A DNA stretch of 64,000 nucleotides from Paraburkholderia solitsugae (GTDB taxonomy: Bacteria > Pseudomonadota > Gammaproteobacteria > Burkholderiales > Burkholderiaceae): contig NZ_WOEY01000066.1 in assembly GCF_013177695.1 (NCBI RefSeq), forward strand, positions 62,001 through 126,000, given 5' to 3'. This document shows positions 53,755 to 62,782 of the stretch, one piece after another (position 1 is the stretch's first letter; every line of letters starts with the position of its first letter). The notes beneath the pieces were generated by a model. The model had not been told where the DNA came from. It searched no databases and saw only the letters and a list, made by a program, of their open reading frames with translations. The translations under genes and the position numbers were made by a program.

Positions 53755-54302
53755 GACAGTTGGGTGGTGAAAATTCGGGGCAGGTCATCAGTATTCTTAG
53801 ATATTGCGGCCACTGTCGTTCGTCGGCAGATGGCCCGGCCTGTCCCGATGTGAAGATGCTTTGCGGTTGACAAGATGTTTGATGCTTTAGCGGACGCCCT
53901 GGCCAACAGTTCGGAGGAGGGCGTCCATTGTTCGTGACGACGGAGCATATGATCAAACAGCGTCAAGGCAAGATCGTCGAGAACCACACTTACTTGCTGA
54001 TCGGCGGTGGTTGTGTGCGGCATATCTACACGGATTCGACGACGCTGGCCGCGACGCTCCGACGCGGTATCGTTGGTAGATTTGGCTTCGAAGAAATACA
54101 ACGGCTCACATAGCGAACGTACGACGACTTGTTCATTCGGGAAGTTGTAAAGCGTCCTCGCACAGTGATCGCCTCAGATCCGGATCGCCCTGGGCGGCAA
54201 ACCCGTTATTTGCCCGCGTAGCGGGTCCCGGCACTACGCGTCGGTCGGGGGCTTCCATTTTTTAGTCAAGGCGCGTGATGTGGCATCCGCTTGAAATTCC
54301 TG
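53755..54302. other. non-coding stretch between transporter and molybdenum-subunit remnant
   Basis: About 550 bp with only short, featureless frames on both strands. No operator copy, RNA or repeat was recognised. Together with the adjoining remnant it looks like decayed or recombined DNA. Confidence 0.35.
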
Positions 54303-54641
54303 CTAGCTAACCACTGCAACAAAGTTGCGCATGACAACAACATCGATGAAGCAGGGCAATTCGGCAACAGTTTTGAGTGCCACCTTGGCTAGTGTTGAGC
54401 CTCTGATTGGCGGGCGAATGACACGTGCACGGGCCGGCCCGGATAGCCGAAGCTTCTGCAGGTAGGGATGACTTTCGGTAACTTTCCGCGGCAACTCCAC
54501 ACGAGGTAGTGGCTTGCCGATCGCGGAGAATTCAGGTGCCTGCTTGAGTGGTACTGTTTCGTCCACCGGCAAGGTGGTCCATCTTCTAGGGATCAGATCG
54601 GGATAGGCTGCGGAACGAATCGGATTGAGAGTCACGCACAC
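54303..54641 (-). pseudogene. internal fragment of an IorB-type molybdopterin-binding subunit
   Basis: About 105 residues (AAYPDLIPRRWTTLPVDETV, AIGKPLPRVELPRKV, IDVVVMRNFVAVVS then stop) align without gaps with the middle of the Moco subunit at 45931 (AYSDLIPEEWATLPVDETV, VIGKPVPRLELPAKV, IDVVVKQNFVAVV). The signal, the Moco domains and the 2Fe-2S partner are absent. It is the relic of a fourth molybdenum hydroxylase. Confidence 0.8.
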
Positions 54642-54765
54642 GTACGGCGCGAGTGGACAGCCGGTTCAGGTGCCGTCCTCGCGAGCCCTCAAATACCCGG
54701 ATGGTCGAGAAATCTGCGATTCATACCGGGTCGTGTGCAGCATTCCTGGGCGGCCTCATGACGCC

Positions 54766-55107
54766 TCATCCTGGCAGGATCCGGCCAGGCGCCAGGGTTT
54801 GTTCGAGAATGGCCACCAGAAGAAAGAGTAATACGAAGGGATATTGCATCCGCATCCATTCTTTCGATCTGGTGAACGACACAAGGATTCCCAGCGTGAC
54901 CACCAGAAGAATCGAAGCCCCAAGCCACTGCGTTCTGGGTATGAACAACAAAATCGATCCAACGAATTCAGCGGTTGCGACTGTCATTCTGAGCCAGTCC
55001 GGGTAGCCCCATTTTGCGAACTCGGCGCGGATAGTCTGTGGACCTATCAGGTTGACGACGGCCGCTGCGAGGAAGGCGCAGACGACGATGATGTTCACAT
55101 ATTCCAT
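54766..55107 (-). CDS. DoxX-like small membrane protein
   Basis: A 113-residue protein with four hydrophobic segments (VNIIVVCAFLAAAVVNLIG, MTVATAEFVGSILLFI, LGASILLVVTLGILVSF, FVLLFLLVAILEQ). The AKWGYPDWLR turn is typical of DoxX-like (DUF4267-type) proteins. The start at 55107 is chosen on alignment of the first segment. It follows the amidohydrolase gene by 32 bp and is probably the last gene of the ALDH operon; its role is unknown. Confidence 0.75.
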   Translation of the reverse strand: MEYVNIIVVCAFLAAAVVNLIGPQTIRAEFAKWGYPDWLRMTVATAEFVGSILLFIPRTQWLGASILLVVTLGILVSFTRSKEWMRMQYPFVLLFLLVAILEQTLAPGRILPG

Positions 55108-55139
55108 GGTTCTAAATTTGTTGAGGTGATGGTGTCGGG

Positions 55140-56585
55140 CTAAATCAAAGCACGCGGATTGGAAATCGGGGGACACTTCTCTTTCCAGGTCATGTCGAGC
55201 CTGGAGGCAAGTCCGGCCTTCGAAATGATTTCAGATGCAAGCCGTTCAACGCTGCTGAGGATTTCCTTGCGGTCCTTGAACTTCGTGAAGTCTCCTTCGC
55301 GGAATACGATCTCGCCGTTGACCATGACATATTTCGCATCCGTTCCCTTGCCGGCACCGAGGAATGCGGACAGTGGACGTTGAAGTGAACCGACGTGGGG
55401 ACCTCGCATGTCGAAGACCGCGATATCAGCCAGCTTTCCCGCCTCGAGTGAACCGAGTTCGTCGGCGAAGCCTAGAACGCGAGCGCCATTGATGGTCGCC
55501 ATTTCCAGTGCCCGCTCGAACGGCATGCGTGTCGGATCCAGATGGCGTTGGTGTTGGAAGAGCACGCATGCCTTGACCTGCTCGAGCATATCGTTCGTGT
55601 AGTCGACCATGGCACCGTCGGTGCCGAGTGCCGTTGGAATACCCGCGCGCAGAGCATTTGCCGCGGGGGCGATGCCGCCGCCGCGCATGGCTTCGCTGGT
55701 TGGCGTGTACACCAGACCGGCACCCACGTCGGCCATTTGTTCAAGATCCAGTTCAGTGCAGTGGATGCCGTGGATCAACATCCATTGTTCATCAAGGACC
55801 CCGAGTTGCATGAGATACCGCACATCCGTGCGGCCGGTTTCCCGCAGATGCTTCAGGAAGCCTTTTTCTGTGGAGAACGTACCTGCCGCGGTGTGACTGC
55901 TGATGCGAACATTCAGCTTTCGTGCTAGTTCCGTGCCCCGGATGATGAGCTCTTCCGTGCTCATACCGGACGAAGTCCAATGGGCGTTGGCTTCGATGAC
56001 CATGCCCATGCGAATCAGGCCGTCCTGTTTTCCGTCCCAGCGACGGATATCCTCTTCAACAGCTGCGAGTGATTCATCCAGGGAATGCGGGTGGTCGAGG
56101 AATCGGCTGTTGCGGCAGCGCAGCTCTTTGCCGAAAAATTGACGGATACCCACTTCCGCCTGGGACTCGACGCTCGACTTCACGATCGCTTCGTCACTTA
56201 CCGACACAGAGTGATTAAATGATGTCGTCGTGCCGGTTGCGAGCATCTCGAGGGCGCATTGATATCCACTGAGACGCATCGCGTCGTTCGACAGATGACG
56301 AACCAGAGGAAAAACCAGATCGTCGATCCAGTCTTCGAGTAGCATCCCGTCCGCGATACCCTTGAACATCGAGTACCACGGATGTTGATGCAGATTGATC
56401 AGGCCAGGAATGACCAGGCATCCGGTGGCATCGATGGTTTCGTCGAATCCATCGACCGGCGTATTTTCATACGCGTAGACGCCGGTGATGCGCTTGCCTT
56501 CGACCGCGACTGCGCCGCGCTCGAATACCTCACGCTCTGCGTTGACGGTGACGACGTAACCGTTCTTGATGAGAATTTTCTTCAT
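55140..56585 (-). CDS. amidohydrolase, SsnA/AtzA-like deaminase family
   Basis: A 481-residue metal-dependent hydrolase of the chlorohydrolase/cytosine-deaminase-like group. GLINLHQHPWYSMF gives the metal HxH pair, with further ligands in ISSHTAAG, LIHGIHCTE and LGTDGAMVDYTND. It acts in the cytoplasm on aminated or halogenated heterocycles or guanine-like rings in known relatives; the substrate here is unknown. It follows the ALDH gene in a LacI-operator-controlled operon, supporting a role on an N-containing ring or its product. Confidence 0.88.
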   Translation of the reverse strand: MKKILIKNGYVVTVNAEREVFERGAVAVEGKRITGVYAYENTPVDGFDETIDATGCLVIPGLINLHQHPWYSMFKGIADGMLLEDWIDDLVFPLVRHLSNDAMRLSGYQCALEMLATGTTTSFNHSVSVSDEAIVKSSVESQAEVGIRQFFGKELRCRNSRFLDHPHSLDESLAAVEEDIRRWDGKQDGLIRMGMVIEANAHWTSSGMSTEELIIRGTELARKLNVRISSHTAAGTFSTEKGFLKHLRETGRTDVRYLMQLGVLDEQWMLIHGIHCTELDLEQMADVGAGLVYTPTSEAMRGGGIAPAANALRAGIPTALGTDGAMVDYTNDMLEQVKACVLFQHQRHLDPTRMPFERALEMATINGARVLGFADELGSLEAGKLADIAVFDMRGPHVGSLQRPLSAFLGAGKGTDAKYVMVNGEIVFREGDFTKFKDRKEILSSVERLASEIISKAGLASRLDMTWKEKCPPISNPRALI

Positions 56586-56690
56586 TCTGTCTGTTCCTTA
56601 GTGCCTTGAAGTGGACACCGGTGTCGTCCGTGTTTGCCTCCTGGGACGACACCCGCATGCCTTGCTAGCAGCAACCCGCTAGAGCATTGC

Positions 56691-58199
56691 TCAGTCTTTC
56701 GGCGGCCACGTTGGAATCGGTGCCTTTCCGGACGGGAAGCGGACGTTCTTCGAACGTACAAATTCCTTGAGCGTTTCAGTCGCGTTTTCACGGCCGAATC
56801 CGCTGCCTTTCACTCCACCAAACGGCGAGCCGAGGAATGCCCTGCGCATGTAGTTATTGACAAAGATCATCCCAACTTCGAGGCGAGGCGCGAGCTTCCA
56901 CGCGCGATTCTCGTCTGTCGTGACAATTGCCGCGGTCAGTCCGTAGGCCGTGCCATTTGCGATCTCGACCGCTTCGTCCTCAGTTTTGAAGCGCATCAAG
57001 CAAGCGACAGGCCCAAAGATCTCTTCCTGTGCGACCGTCATCGTCGGCACGACATCGCCAAGTACGGTAGGTGGTACCCAGTATCCACGTTCGTATTGCG
57101 CGTCGGTCGGCAACTTGCCTTGCGTCACGAGCCTTGCGCCTTCACGCAGGGCGATGTCGATGTATCCCATCACGCGGTCGCGCTGCTTGCCGTCTACCAT
57201 CGGACCGATATCCGTTTTCGGATCCAGTCCGTTGCCGACAACGAGCCTCTCGGTTGCACGCGCAAATTTGTCTTCGAACTCGGCGTAACGGGATTCATGG
57301 ACGAGAATACGCGCCGTCGACGTGCATGCTTCCCCTTGGTTATAGAACATCCCCTCAAGGGCGACGTTCACGGCCACCTCCATGTCCGCGTCTTCCAGAA
57401 TGAGAAGGGCGTTCTTGCCGCCCAGCTCCATGGTCGCGTAGGTGATGTTCTCCGCGGCGCTTTGCAGAACGCGACGGCCTGTAGCTGTTGCGCCAGTAAA
57501 GCTGATGCGTTCGACCTTGGGATGTGACGCCAGGGCGGGGCCGGCCTTGATGCCTGGAACGACGTTCAAAACGCCGGGCGGAAGAATCTGATTGGCCAGT
57601 TCGACCAGTCGCATGACGGTCAGCGGTGCCTGCTCACCCGGTTTCACGATGACGGTATTTCCGGCGGCCAGTGCCGGCGCGGACTTTTTCGCAAAGTGAA
57701 TCGGCGGCCAGTTGAACGGAAGGATGGCCGCGACCACGCCATACGGTTCAAACAGCACGCGCGCCTCAATCGCACCTTGGTCAAGGATTTCACCATGGAG
57801 CGTATCGGCCAGACCTGCGAAATAGTCGAAGCATGCGTGACAGTAAGAGACGTCAAAGCGAAGCGCGTCACGTTTTGGCTTCCCGACTTCACGGGCCTCG
57901 AGTTCAGCGAGTTCGTCGGCGTGTTCGCGAATCTTCGCTGCAACTTGATGCAACAACTGCGCGCGCTCGCGTGGCGAACGCTGGCACCAGTCATTTTCGT
58001 ACGCTTGTCGGGAATCTGCGACCACTTGGCCTACGAGCGTTTCGTCTGCGGATACCACTCGTCCCAGTGGGTTCGCGGTCGCGGCTTCCTCGACGACAAA
58101 GAACGCTTGGTCACCGTTAGCCTCAACGACTTTGCCGCCAAGGATGGCACCCCAGTACGGGCGATTCAGATTCGATCTGTCCAGCGTAGCTTCAGCCAT
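56691..58199 (-). CDS. NAD(P)-dependent aldehyde dehydrogenase
   Basis: A 502-residue ALDH. Catalytic Cys292 (YNQGEACTSTARI) and general base Glu258 (MELGGKNA) are in place, with the SFTGATATGRRV nucleotide-binding turn and C-terminal GSPFGGVKGSGFGREN. It resembles betaine/vanillin-type and 2-aminomuconate-semialdehyde-type enzymes of catabolic operons. A LacI-type operator lies 14 bp upstream of its ATG. First gene of the operon with the amidohydrolase and DoxX-like genes. Confidence 0.92.
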   Translation of the reverse strand: MAEATLDRSNLNRPYWGAILGGKVVEANGDQAFFVVEEAATANPLGRVVSADETLVGQVVADSRQAYENDWCQRSPRERAQLLHQVAAKIREHADELAELEAREVGKPKRDALRFDVSYCHACFDYFAGLADTLHGEILDQGAIEARVLFEPYGVVAAILPFNWPPIHFAKKSAPALAAGNTVIVKPGEQAPLTVMRLVELANQILPPGVLNVVPGIKAGPALASHPKVERISFTGATATGRRVLQSAAENITYATMELGGKNALLILEDADMEVAVNVALEGMFYNQGEACTSTARILVHESRYAEFEDKFARATERLVVGNGLDPKTDIGPMVDGKQRDRVMGYIDIALREGARLVTQGKLPTDAQYERGYWVPPTVLGDVVPTMTVAQEEIFGPVACLMRFKTEDEAVEIANGTAYGLTAAIVTTDENRAWKLAPRLEVGMIFVNNYMRRAFLGSPFGGVKGSGFGRENATETLKEFVRSKNVRFPSGKAPIPTWPPKD

Positions 58200-58212
58200 T
58201 TGGCCATCTCCT

Positions 58213-58226
58213 TACAATCGATTGCA
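58213..58226. promoter_or_regulatory. LacI-type operator at ALDH start
   Basis: TACAATCGATTGCA, one base from the perfect site, directly before the ALDH start codon. It is the first of three sites at equal 169-170 bp spacing. Confidence 0.7.
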
Positions 58227-58382
58227 AAAATGAAATAGCAGTGACATAGGGACTACGTTGGGTAGGTGCAACTGAGTCGTCACTGCGAAGAGCCTTGTCG
58301 TGCCTGCCATAGCGGGTTATGGGCAAAGCCGGACGAATGGCGCACGGCACGGCAGCACGATGGGCTTCCGAGTGAAATGTAC

Positions 58383-58396
58383 TGCAATCGATTGCA
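58383..58396. promoter_or_regulatory. central LacI-family operator, ALDH/lacI region
   Basis: Perfect TGCAATCGATTGCA midway between the two one-mismatch sites, centre distances 170 and 169 bp. Confidence 0.78.
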
Positions 58397-58551
58397 GAGA
58401 GCAAGCCAAAAATTGGGATCCTTCGCGAGACAGTTTGACGACCGTGGCCAACTCACCTTAATGACTTTGCAAGGTTAGGGGCGGACCGTGCCTTTCTGCC
58501 CGTCCCTGGATGACCGACCTTCGGTTTGTTTGCCTTTTGGGGCACGACTGA

Positions 58552-58565
58552 TACAATCGATTGCA
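58552..58565. promoter_or_regulatory. LacI-type operator upstream of lacI copy 2
   Basis: TACAATCGATTGCA, 123 bp before the GTG of the LacI gene at 58689, placed to give autoregulation. It carries the same T-A change as the site at 58213-58226. Confidence 0.7.
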
Positions 58566-58688
58566 AGGTAGTTGCACGCCCAGCTACGTGCGCGTACCGA
58601 CCATTCCGGTTAGCGTGGCCCGTTTTGTCGCTTGCCCGCTCACGGGCTGGCCCGGCCATATTACAGACTGAACTAGAGCAGGCTTGTC

Positions 58689-59744
58689 GTGAAAGAGAAA
58701 ACAACTCAACCTGCCAATCGGCGGCCAGTCACCATGAAACAGGTCGCCGAACTCGCCGGGGTCCACGTTTCAACGGTTTCGCGCGCATTGAATCCGGCGA
58801 CGCGTTCGGTTGTTGTGCCTGAGGCGGTGGCGCGAGTCATGAGGGCTGCCAGCAAGCTCGGGTATCGGCTGGATCCTGTGGCGGCAAGTCTGCGAACCGG
58901 GCGCTCCAAACTGATTGGCATTCTGGTTCCCCAGATCGCAACGAGCGTATTTACCCCGATCCTGGCTGGAGCAACGGAACGCCTTGCCGCGCACGGGTAC
59001 TTCGCAATCGTCGCTTACGTCGGTTCCGACTGCGAGACCCAATTGGAATTTGCGCACGGCCTCATTGCGCGGCGAGTCGACGGACTCATTCTCGCCACGG
59101 TGACGCGCCACGATCCGCTGGCGTCATTTTGTATCGAAAAAGGCGTGCCCACGGTGCTGGTCAACCGGGCGGAAGATGACGCAAGATTGTCGGCGGTCGT
59201 TTCTGATGAACTGCTTGGTGCCCAATTGGCCGTCGACCACCTGGTGGAATTGGGGCATGTCAAGATTGGCCATATTGCCGGTCCTCCAGATCATTCGACG
59301 GGGTTCCTGAGGCGTAAAGGCTTCGTGCAGGCACTCGCGTCACACGGTCTGGACGGCAATGGCGCACCTTGCGAGGTGGCTTCGACCTATACACGGGAAC
59401 ATGGGGCCGAAGCCATGAGGCGGCTGCTGAGTGCCCACCCGGATGTCACGGCGATCGTCGCTGCCAACGATTTGCTTGCGCTCGGGATGTACGACGCGTT
59501 GCGCGAAAGCGGACTGCAATGCCCTCGTTACCTGTCTGTGGTTGGGCACAACGATATGCCACTGGTAGACATGGTCGAACCGCCTTTGACGACCATCCGC
59601 ATCAGCCATCAAGAAATGGGGCGGCAAGCGGCCGATCTTCTTGAGCAGGCGATTGACGATCGCGACCAGTCGGTGCGTAAAGTCGTGCTGCCACCCAGAC
59701 TGATCGTCAGGGGCTCGACCGCCGCGCCTCGCAAGGGAAGGTGA
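58689..59744 (+). CDS. LacI family transcriptional regulator (copy 2)
   Basis: A 351-residue LacI/GalR repressor. HTH TMKQVAELAGVHVSTVSRAL, hinge YRLDPVAASLRTGRS, and a sensor domain very like copy 1 (TAIVAANDLLALGMYDALRE, LSVVGHNDMPLVDMVEPPL). The recognition helices VHVSTVSRALN and VHTSTVSRVMN are almost the same in both copies, so they may share operators. It is divergent from the ALDH operon across three operator sites. Confidence 0.92.
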   Translation: MKEKTTQPANRRPVTMKQVAELAGVHVSTVSRALNPATRSVVVPEAVARVMRAASKLGYRLDPVAASLRTGRSKLIGILVPQIATSVFTPILAGATERLAAHGYFAIVAYVGSDCETQLEFAHGLIARRVDGLILATVTRHDPLASFCIEKGVPTVLVNRAEDDARLSAVVSDELLGAQLAVDHLVELGHVKIGHIAGPPDHSTGFLRRKGFVQALASHGLDGNGAPCEVASTYTREHGAEAMRRLLSAHPDVTAIVAANDLLALGMYDALRESGLQCPRYLSVVGHNDMPLVDMVEPPLTTIRISHQEMGRQAADLLEQAIDDRDQSVRKVVLPPRLIVRGSTAAPRKGR

Positions 59745-59760
59745 GGGTGGCGCGCCGGCT

Positions 59761-60678
59761 TTAACTCAAAAGGGGCGGCAGTTCGTCCTTCAGAAAGTCG
59801 ACCAGGGCGCGTACCGCAGGCATCATTCCGCGGCGCGTCGGGAACAGCACGGCCAATCGCCCCTCCCTGGGGCGCCACTCCGGCAGTACGACGCACAAAG
59901 TCCCACTTTCGATCTCACGCGTGCATGCATAGAGAGGCAGGCCCGCGATGCCCATTCCTGCCAACGCGGCTTCCTTCAGCGTCGCGATATTGTCGCTCTG
60001 CAGGCGCGGTTGAATAGTCCGCGTGGCAACTTCGCCATTTGCGCCGGTCAGGCGCAGTACGGTCGCCGGCTCATTGATCGACGCGTAGATCAACAGATCG
60101 TCGTGAGGTAGCGCGTCCGGTTCACCGATCATCCCGGTTCCGGCCAGATACGCAGGGCTAGCCACCAACCCCCAACGCGCAGTGCACAGCGGGGCCTGGA
60201 CCAGACTGGAAGACTCCACTTCGAAACGCAGACCACGTACCACCACATCGACGTGCTCCTCGACGAGGTCAACTTGTCGGTTGCTGGCCTCGATTACCAG
60301 TCGGACCTTGGGGTAGCGCAACATGAAGCGGGGCAGCAATCTGGCCAGCACGATGTCCGTAATCGCGACGGGCAGGCTGGCCCGCACCAGTCCTGTGGGC
60401 TCGGCAGTCCGACGCCGAACCGCCTCTTCACCGGCCTGCGCTTCGGAAATCATGGCTCGGCAATGCGCGTAAAGCGCCTGGCCGGCGTCGGTCAAGCTAA
60501 GTCGGCGTGAGGTTCGTTGAAGCAGTCGAACGCCGAGGTTGGCTTCCAGATCGGTGATCCGTCGCGAGATATGGGATTTGCTTACGCCAAGCGCCTCTCC
60601 TGCCGCGGTAAAACCGTGATGCTCGATCACCTGAGCAAAAAGATAGAGGTCGTTCAGGTCAGAAGATACGGGCTTCAT
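59761..60678 (-). CDS. LysR family transcriptional regulator
   Basis: A 305-residue LysR regulator. The HTH is LFAQVIEHHGFTAAGEALGV then SKSHISRRITDLE, and the effector domain begins near residue 95 (LVRASLPVAITDIVL). It is convergent with the LacI gene (17 bp apart) and divergent from the exported YcaC-like hydrolase, with a long dyad in the 194-bp gap, so that hydrolase and the genes after it are its likely targets. Confidence 0.9.
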   Translation of the reverse strand: MKPVSSDLNDLYLFAQVIEHHGFTAAGEALGVSKSHISRRITDLEANLGVRLLQRTSRRLSLTDAGQALYAHCRAMISEAQAGEEAVRRRTAEPTGLVRASLPVAITDIVLARLLPRFMLRYPKVRLVIEASNRQVDLVEEHVDVVVRGLRFEVESSSLVQAPLCTARWGLVASPAYLAGTGMIGEPDALPHDDLLIYASINEPATVLRLTGANGEVATRTIQPRLQSDNIATLKEAALAGMGIAGLPLYACTREIESGTLCVVLPEWRPREGRLAVLFPTRRGMMPAVRALVDFLKDELPPLLS

Positions 60679-60734
60679 CCGACGTCCAGGTGTCGTTGGG
60701 TTGGCTTATTGATCGTTTCCTGTGAGAAACGATA

Positions 60735-60791
60735 GGTTGAGAAATACCATATTTATCGTTTGTCGTTGCGCAAATATGATTCATCTCAACC
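60735..60791. promoter_or_regulatory. symmetric dyad in divergent LysR promoter region
   Basis: GGTTGAGA and CATATTT on the left (60735-60754) are mirrored by AAATATG and TCTCAACC on the right (60772-60791) with matching 5-bp gaps. This is a candidate LysR-family binding region. Confidence 0.5.
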
Positions 60792-60872
60792 GGAGCAGAT
60801 GTGCACCGGACAGTCCGGCGGGAGCGTCCATACGCCGATGCCGTATCCAAATGCCAACTGTGAATAACGATC

Positions 60873-61601
60873 ATGAAAATCCTATCTCTCCTGAAAACCG
60901 CGGTTTTCGCCCTGGCTGTCGTCACTACCTCCGCCACGATGGTCCAGGCGGCCAGCGCAGCGCCTGCGACGAAGGCGGTCGCTCCTTCGGGTGCTCCGTA
61001 CTCCTTGTTATCGCGAGACAACACGGTGCTGGTGCTGGTTGACCATCAGGTTGGCTTGTTCACCGGCGTGCGCGATATCGATGTCGGTCAGCTCAAGCAT
61101 AACGTGGTGGCCTTGGCGAAAGCCGCGAAGACGCTCGGTATCCCGGTCATTGTCACCGCTACGATGCCCGATGGCATGTGGGGCCCCACCATCCCTGAAC
61201 TGACTGCCGCGCTTCCCGGTGTCCCGGTGATCAGCCGGACCTCGATCAATGCCTGGGACGATCCGAATGTGCGGGCCGCCATCGAGAAGACTGGGCGCAA
61301 ACAGATTCTGATCGCCGGCGTTTCGCTGGAGGTGTGTGCCACGTTCCCTGCGCTGTCGCTCAAGGCCGCAGGCTATGACCCCCGTGTGGTGCTAGACGCG
61401 TCGGGTACGTTTAGCGATGACAAGCGCACTGTGGGGCTGCAGCGCCTGGCGGGTGCTGGCATCCCGGTTACCGACTATGCCACCGCTGGTGTGGAAATGC
61501 TGCATGGCAACGACGATCCGAAGGCTCAGCAGGTGTATGCCGATCTTGATATGCCGTTCGCCAACCTGGTGTGGCAGTTGAAGAACGCTGCAAGCAAGTG
61601 A
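60873..61601 (+). CDS. exported YcaC-like isochorismatase-family hydrolase (copy 3)
   Basis: A 242-residue paralogue of the genes at 24936 and 25992 with an added N-terminal signal peptide (SLLKTAVFALAVVTTSATMV then QAASA). Asp57 (LVLVDHQVGLFTGVRD) and Cys155 (GVSLEVCATFPA) keep the active site, and NAWDDPNVRAAI is the YcaC signature. A periplasmic location is unusual for this family and matches the other exported amide/enamine enzymes in the window. Confidence 0.88.
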   Translation: MKILSLLKTAVFALAVVTTSATMVQAASAAPATKAVAPSGAPYSLLSRDNTVLVLVDHQVGLFTGVRDIDVGQLKHNVVALAKAAKTLGIPVIVTATMPDGMWGPTIPELTAALPGVPVISRTSINAWDDPNVRAAIEKTGRKQILIAGVSLEVCATFPALSLKAAGYDPRVVLDASGTFSDDKRTVGLQRLAGAGIPVTDYATAGVEMLHGNDDPKAQQVYADLDMPFANLVWQLKNAASK

Positions 61602-61724
61602 GGTAACGGTTCAATTCGCTGAGGACTGTCATCGTCCTCGTCTGAACCACCCCGAAGCCGTCCGGGCCGACATGGCCGGATGGTTTCGGAGCTGGACGTC
61701 ACTGTAATAAGACGGAGTTTCACC

Positions 61725-62615
61725 ATGAACAAGTTCCTGCACGTGTCGCATGTCGTCGCCGGTCAAGACATGACCATTGGCGAAGCGTTTCAGGCAAAAC
61801 ATTTTGAAGAGCGTGCGTTCGGCGGATTGATGGACCCCGTTGTCATGCTTGATCATTTTCACATGACGGCGCCTACCTTTGCGCCGCATCCGCATGCCGG
61901 AATCTCGGCGGTGACCTATGTGTTCGAGGACGCGACAGGCGCGCACGTCAATTACGATTCGCTTGGCAACCAAGGCCCCATCAATCCCGGTGCGTTGCAT
62001 TGGTTTGCCGCGGGCCGCGGGGCGGTGCATACCGAGCAGCCCGAGGGCGAGGAGCAGCATGTTCACGCGCTGCAAATCTTCGTGAATCTGCCGGCCAGCA
62101 AGAAGTTTGACGCGCCCTATGCCGTTCACGTGGAGCCGCAGGACATCCCGGAGTTCAAAGCGCCCGGCGTTCGTGTGCGTGTGGTTGCGGGCAGCAGCAA
62201 TGGCGTGAGAGCGGCCCACTCTGACCAACTACCCGAACCATTCACGTTGTTGGACGGCTTCCTTTCACGTTCATCTGCAGCTAGCCATGAGCTATTGCGT
62301 GGCTGGAACGGGTTGATTTACGCACTCACGGGAGCGTTACGGGTAGAAGTGGGGGGCGCGGTGCGACAGTTGATGGCTGGAGAGGCGGTCGGTGTGGCTC
62401 TAGACAAGGGTGCGACGGAGGACGGGGTAGCGATTCGGCTCGTCTCTGATGAAGGCAGCCATTTTGTCATTCTTTCCGGCCCGGCCTTGAATGAACCGAT
62501 TGCCAAACACGGGCCGTTTGTCATGAATACCCGCGAGCAACTTGACGATCGGATCAGCGCTTTTCAGAACGGTGAATTCGGGCAACTCGTCATGCCGCAA
62601 CCTGCCGCGCAGTGA
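61725..62615 (+). CDS. pirin family protein
   Basis: A 296-residue bicupin. The N-terminal cupin carries the pirin metal site (DPVVMLDHFHM, FAPHPHAGISAVTYV, HTEQPEGEEQHVHALQIFVN). The second cupin (LRVEVGGAVRQLMAGEAVGV) lacks it. Pirins bind iron; some oxidise flavonols (quercetinase), others act as regulators. GGAG lies before the ATG at 61725. It follows the exported YcaC-like gene and precedes an FAH-family gene on the same strand. Confidence 0.88.
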   Translation: MNKFLHVSHVVAGQDMTIGEAFQAKHFEERAFGGLMDPVVMLDHFHMTAPTFAPHPHAGISAVTYVFEDATGAHVNYDSLGNQGPINPGALHWFAAGRGAVHTEQPEGEEQHVHALQIFVNLPASKKFDAPYAVHVEPQDIPEFKAPGVRVRVVAGSSNGVRAAHSDQLPEPFTLLDGFLSRSSAASHELLRGWNGLIYALTGALRVEVGGAVRQLMAGEAVGVALDKGATEDGVAIRLVSDEGSHFVILSGPALNEPIAKHGPFVMNTREQLDDRISAFQNGEFGQLVMPQPAAQ

Positions 62616-62782
62616 TCCTTCGCAAACCGCTGCGTCGATGGCGAGGAGACGCCCGTCGGACATGCCAAGGGGTAGTTCGTGTTCGCCAGGTGGAAATTGA
62701 CGACGACGGCTCCAATGCAGCGCCTATGATCCAACGCACTCAATCGCGTTGATGAAACTTGGGATCAGGAGCTTGAACAGAT

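Noticed and set aside
53928..54113. 61-codon plus-strand frame after the third transporter
   Set aside because: No ribosome site, motif or protein-like pattern; treated as non-coding.
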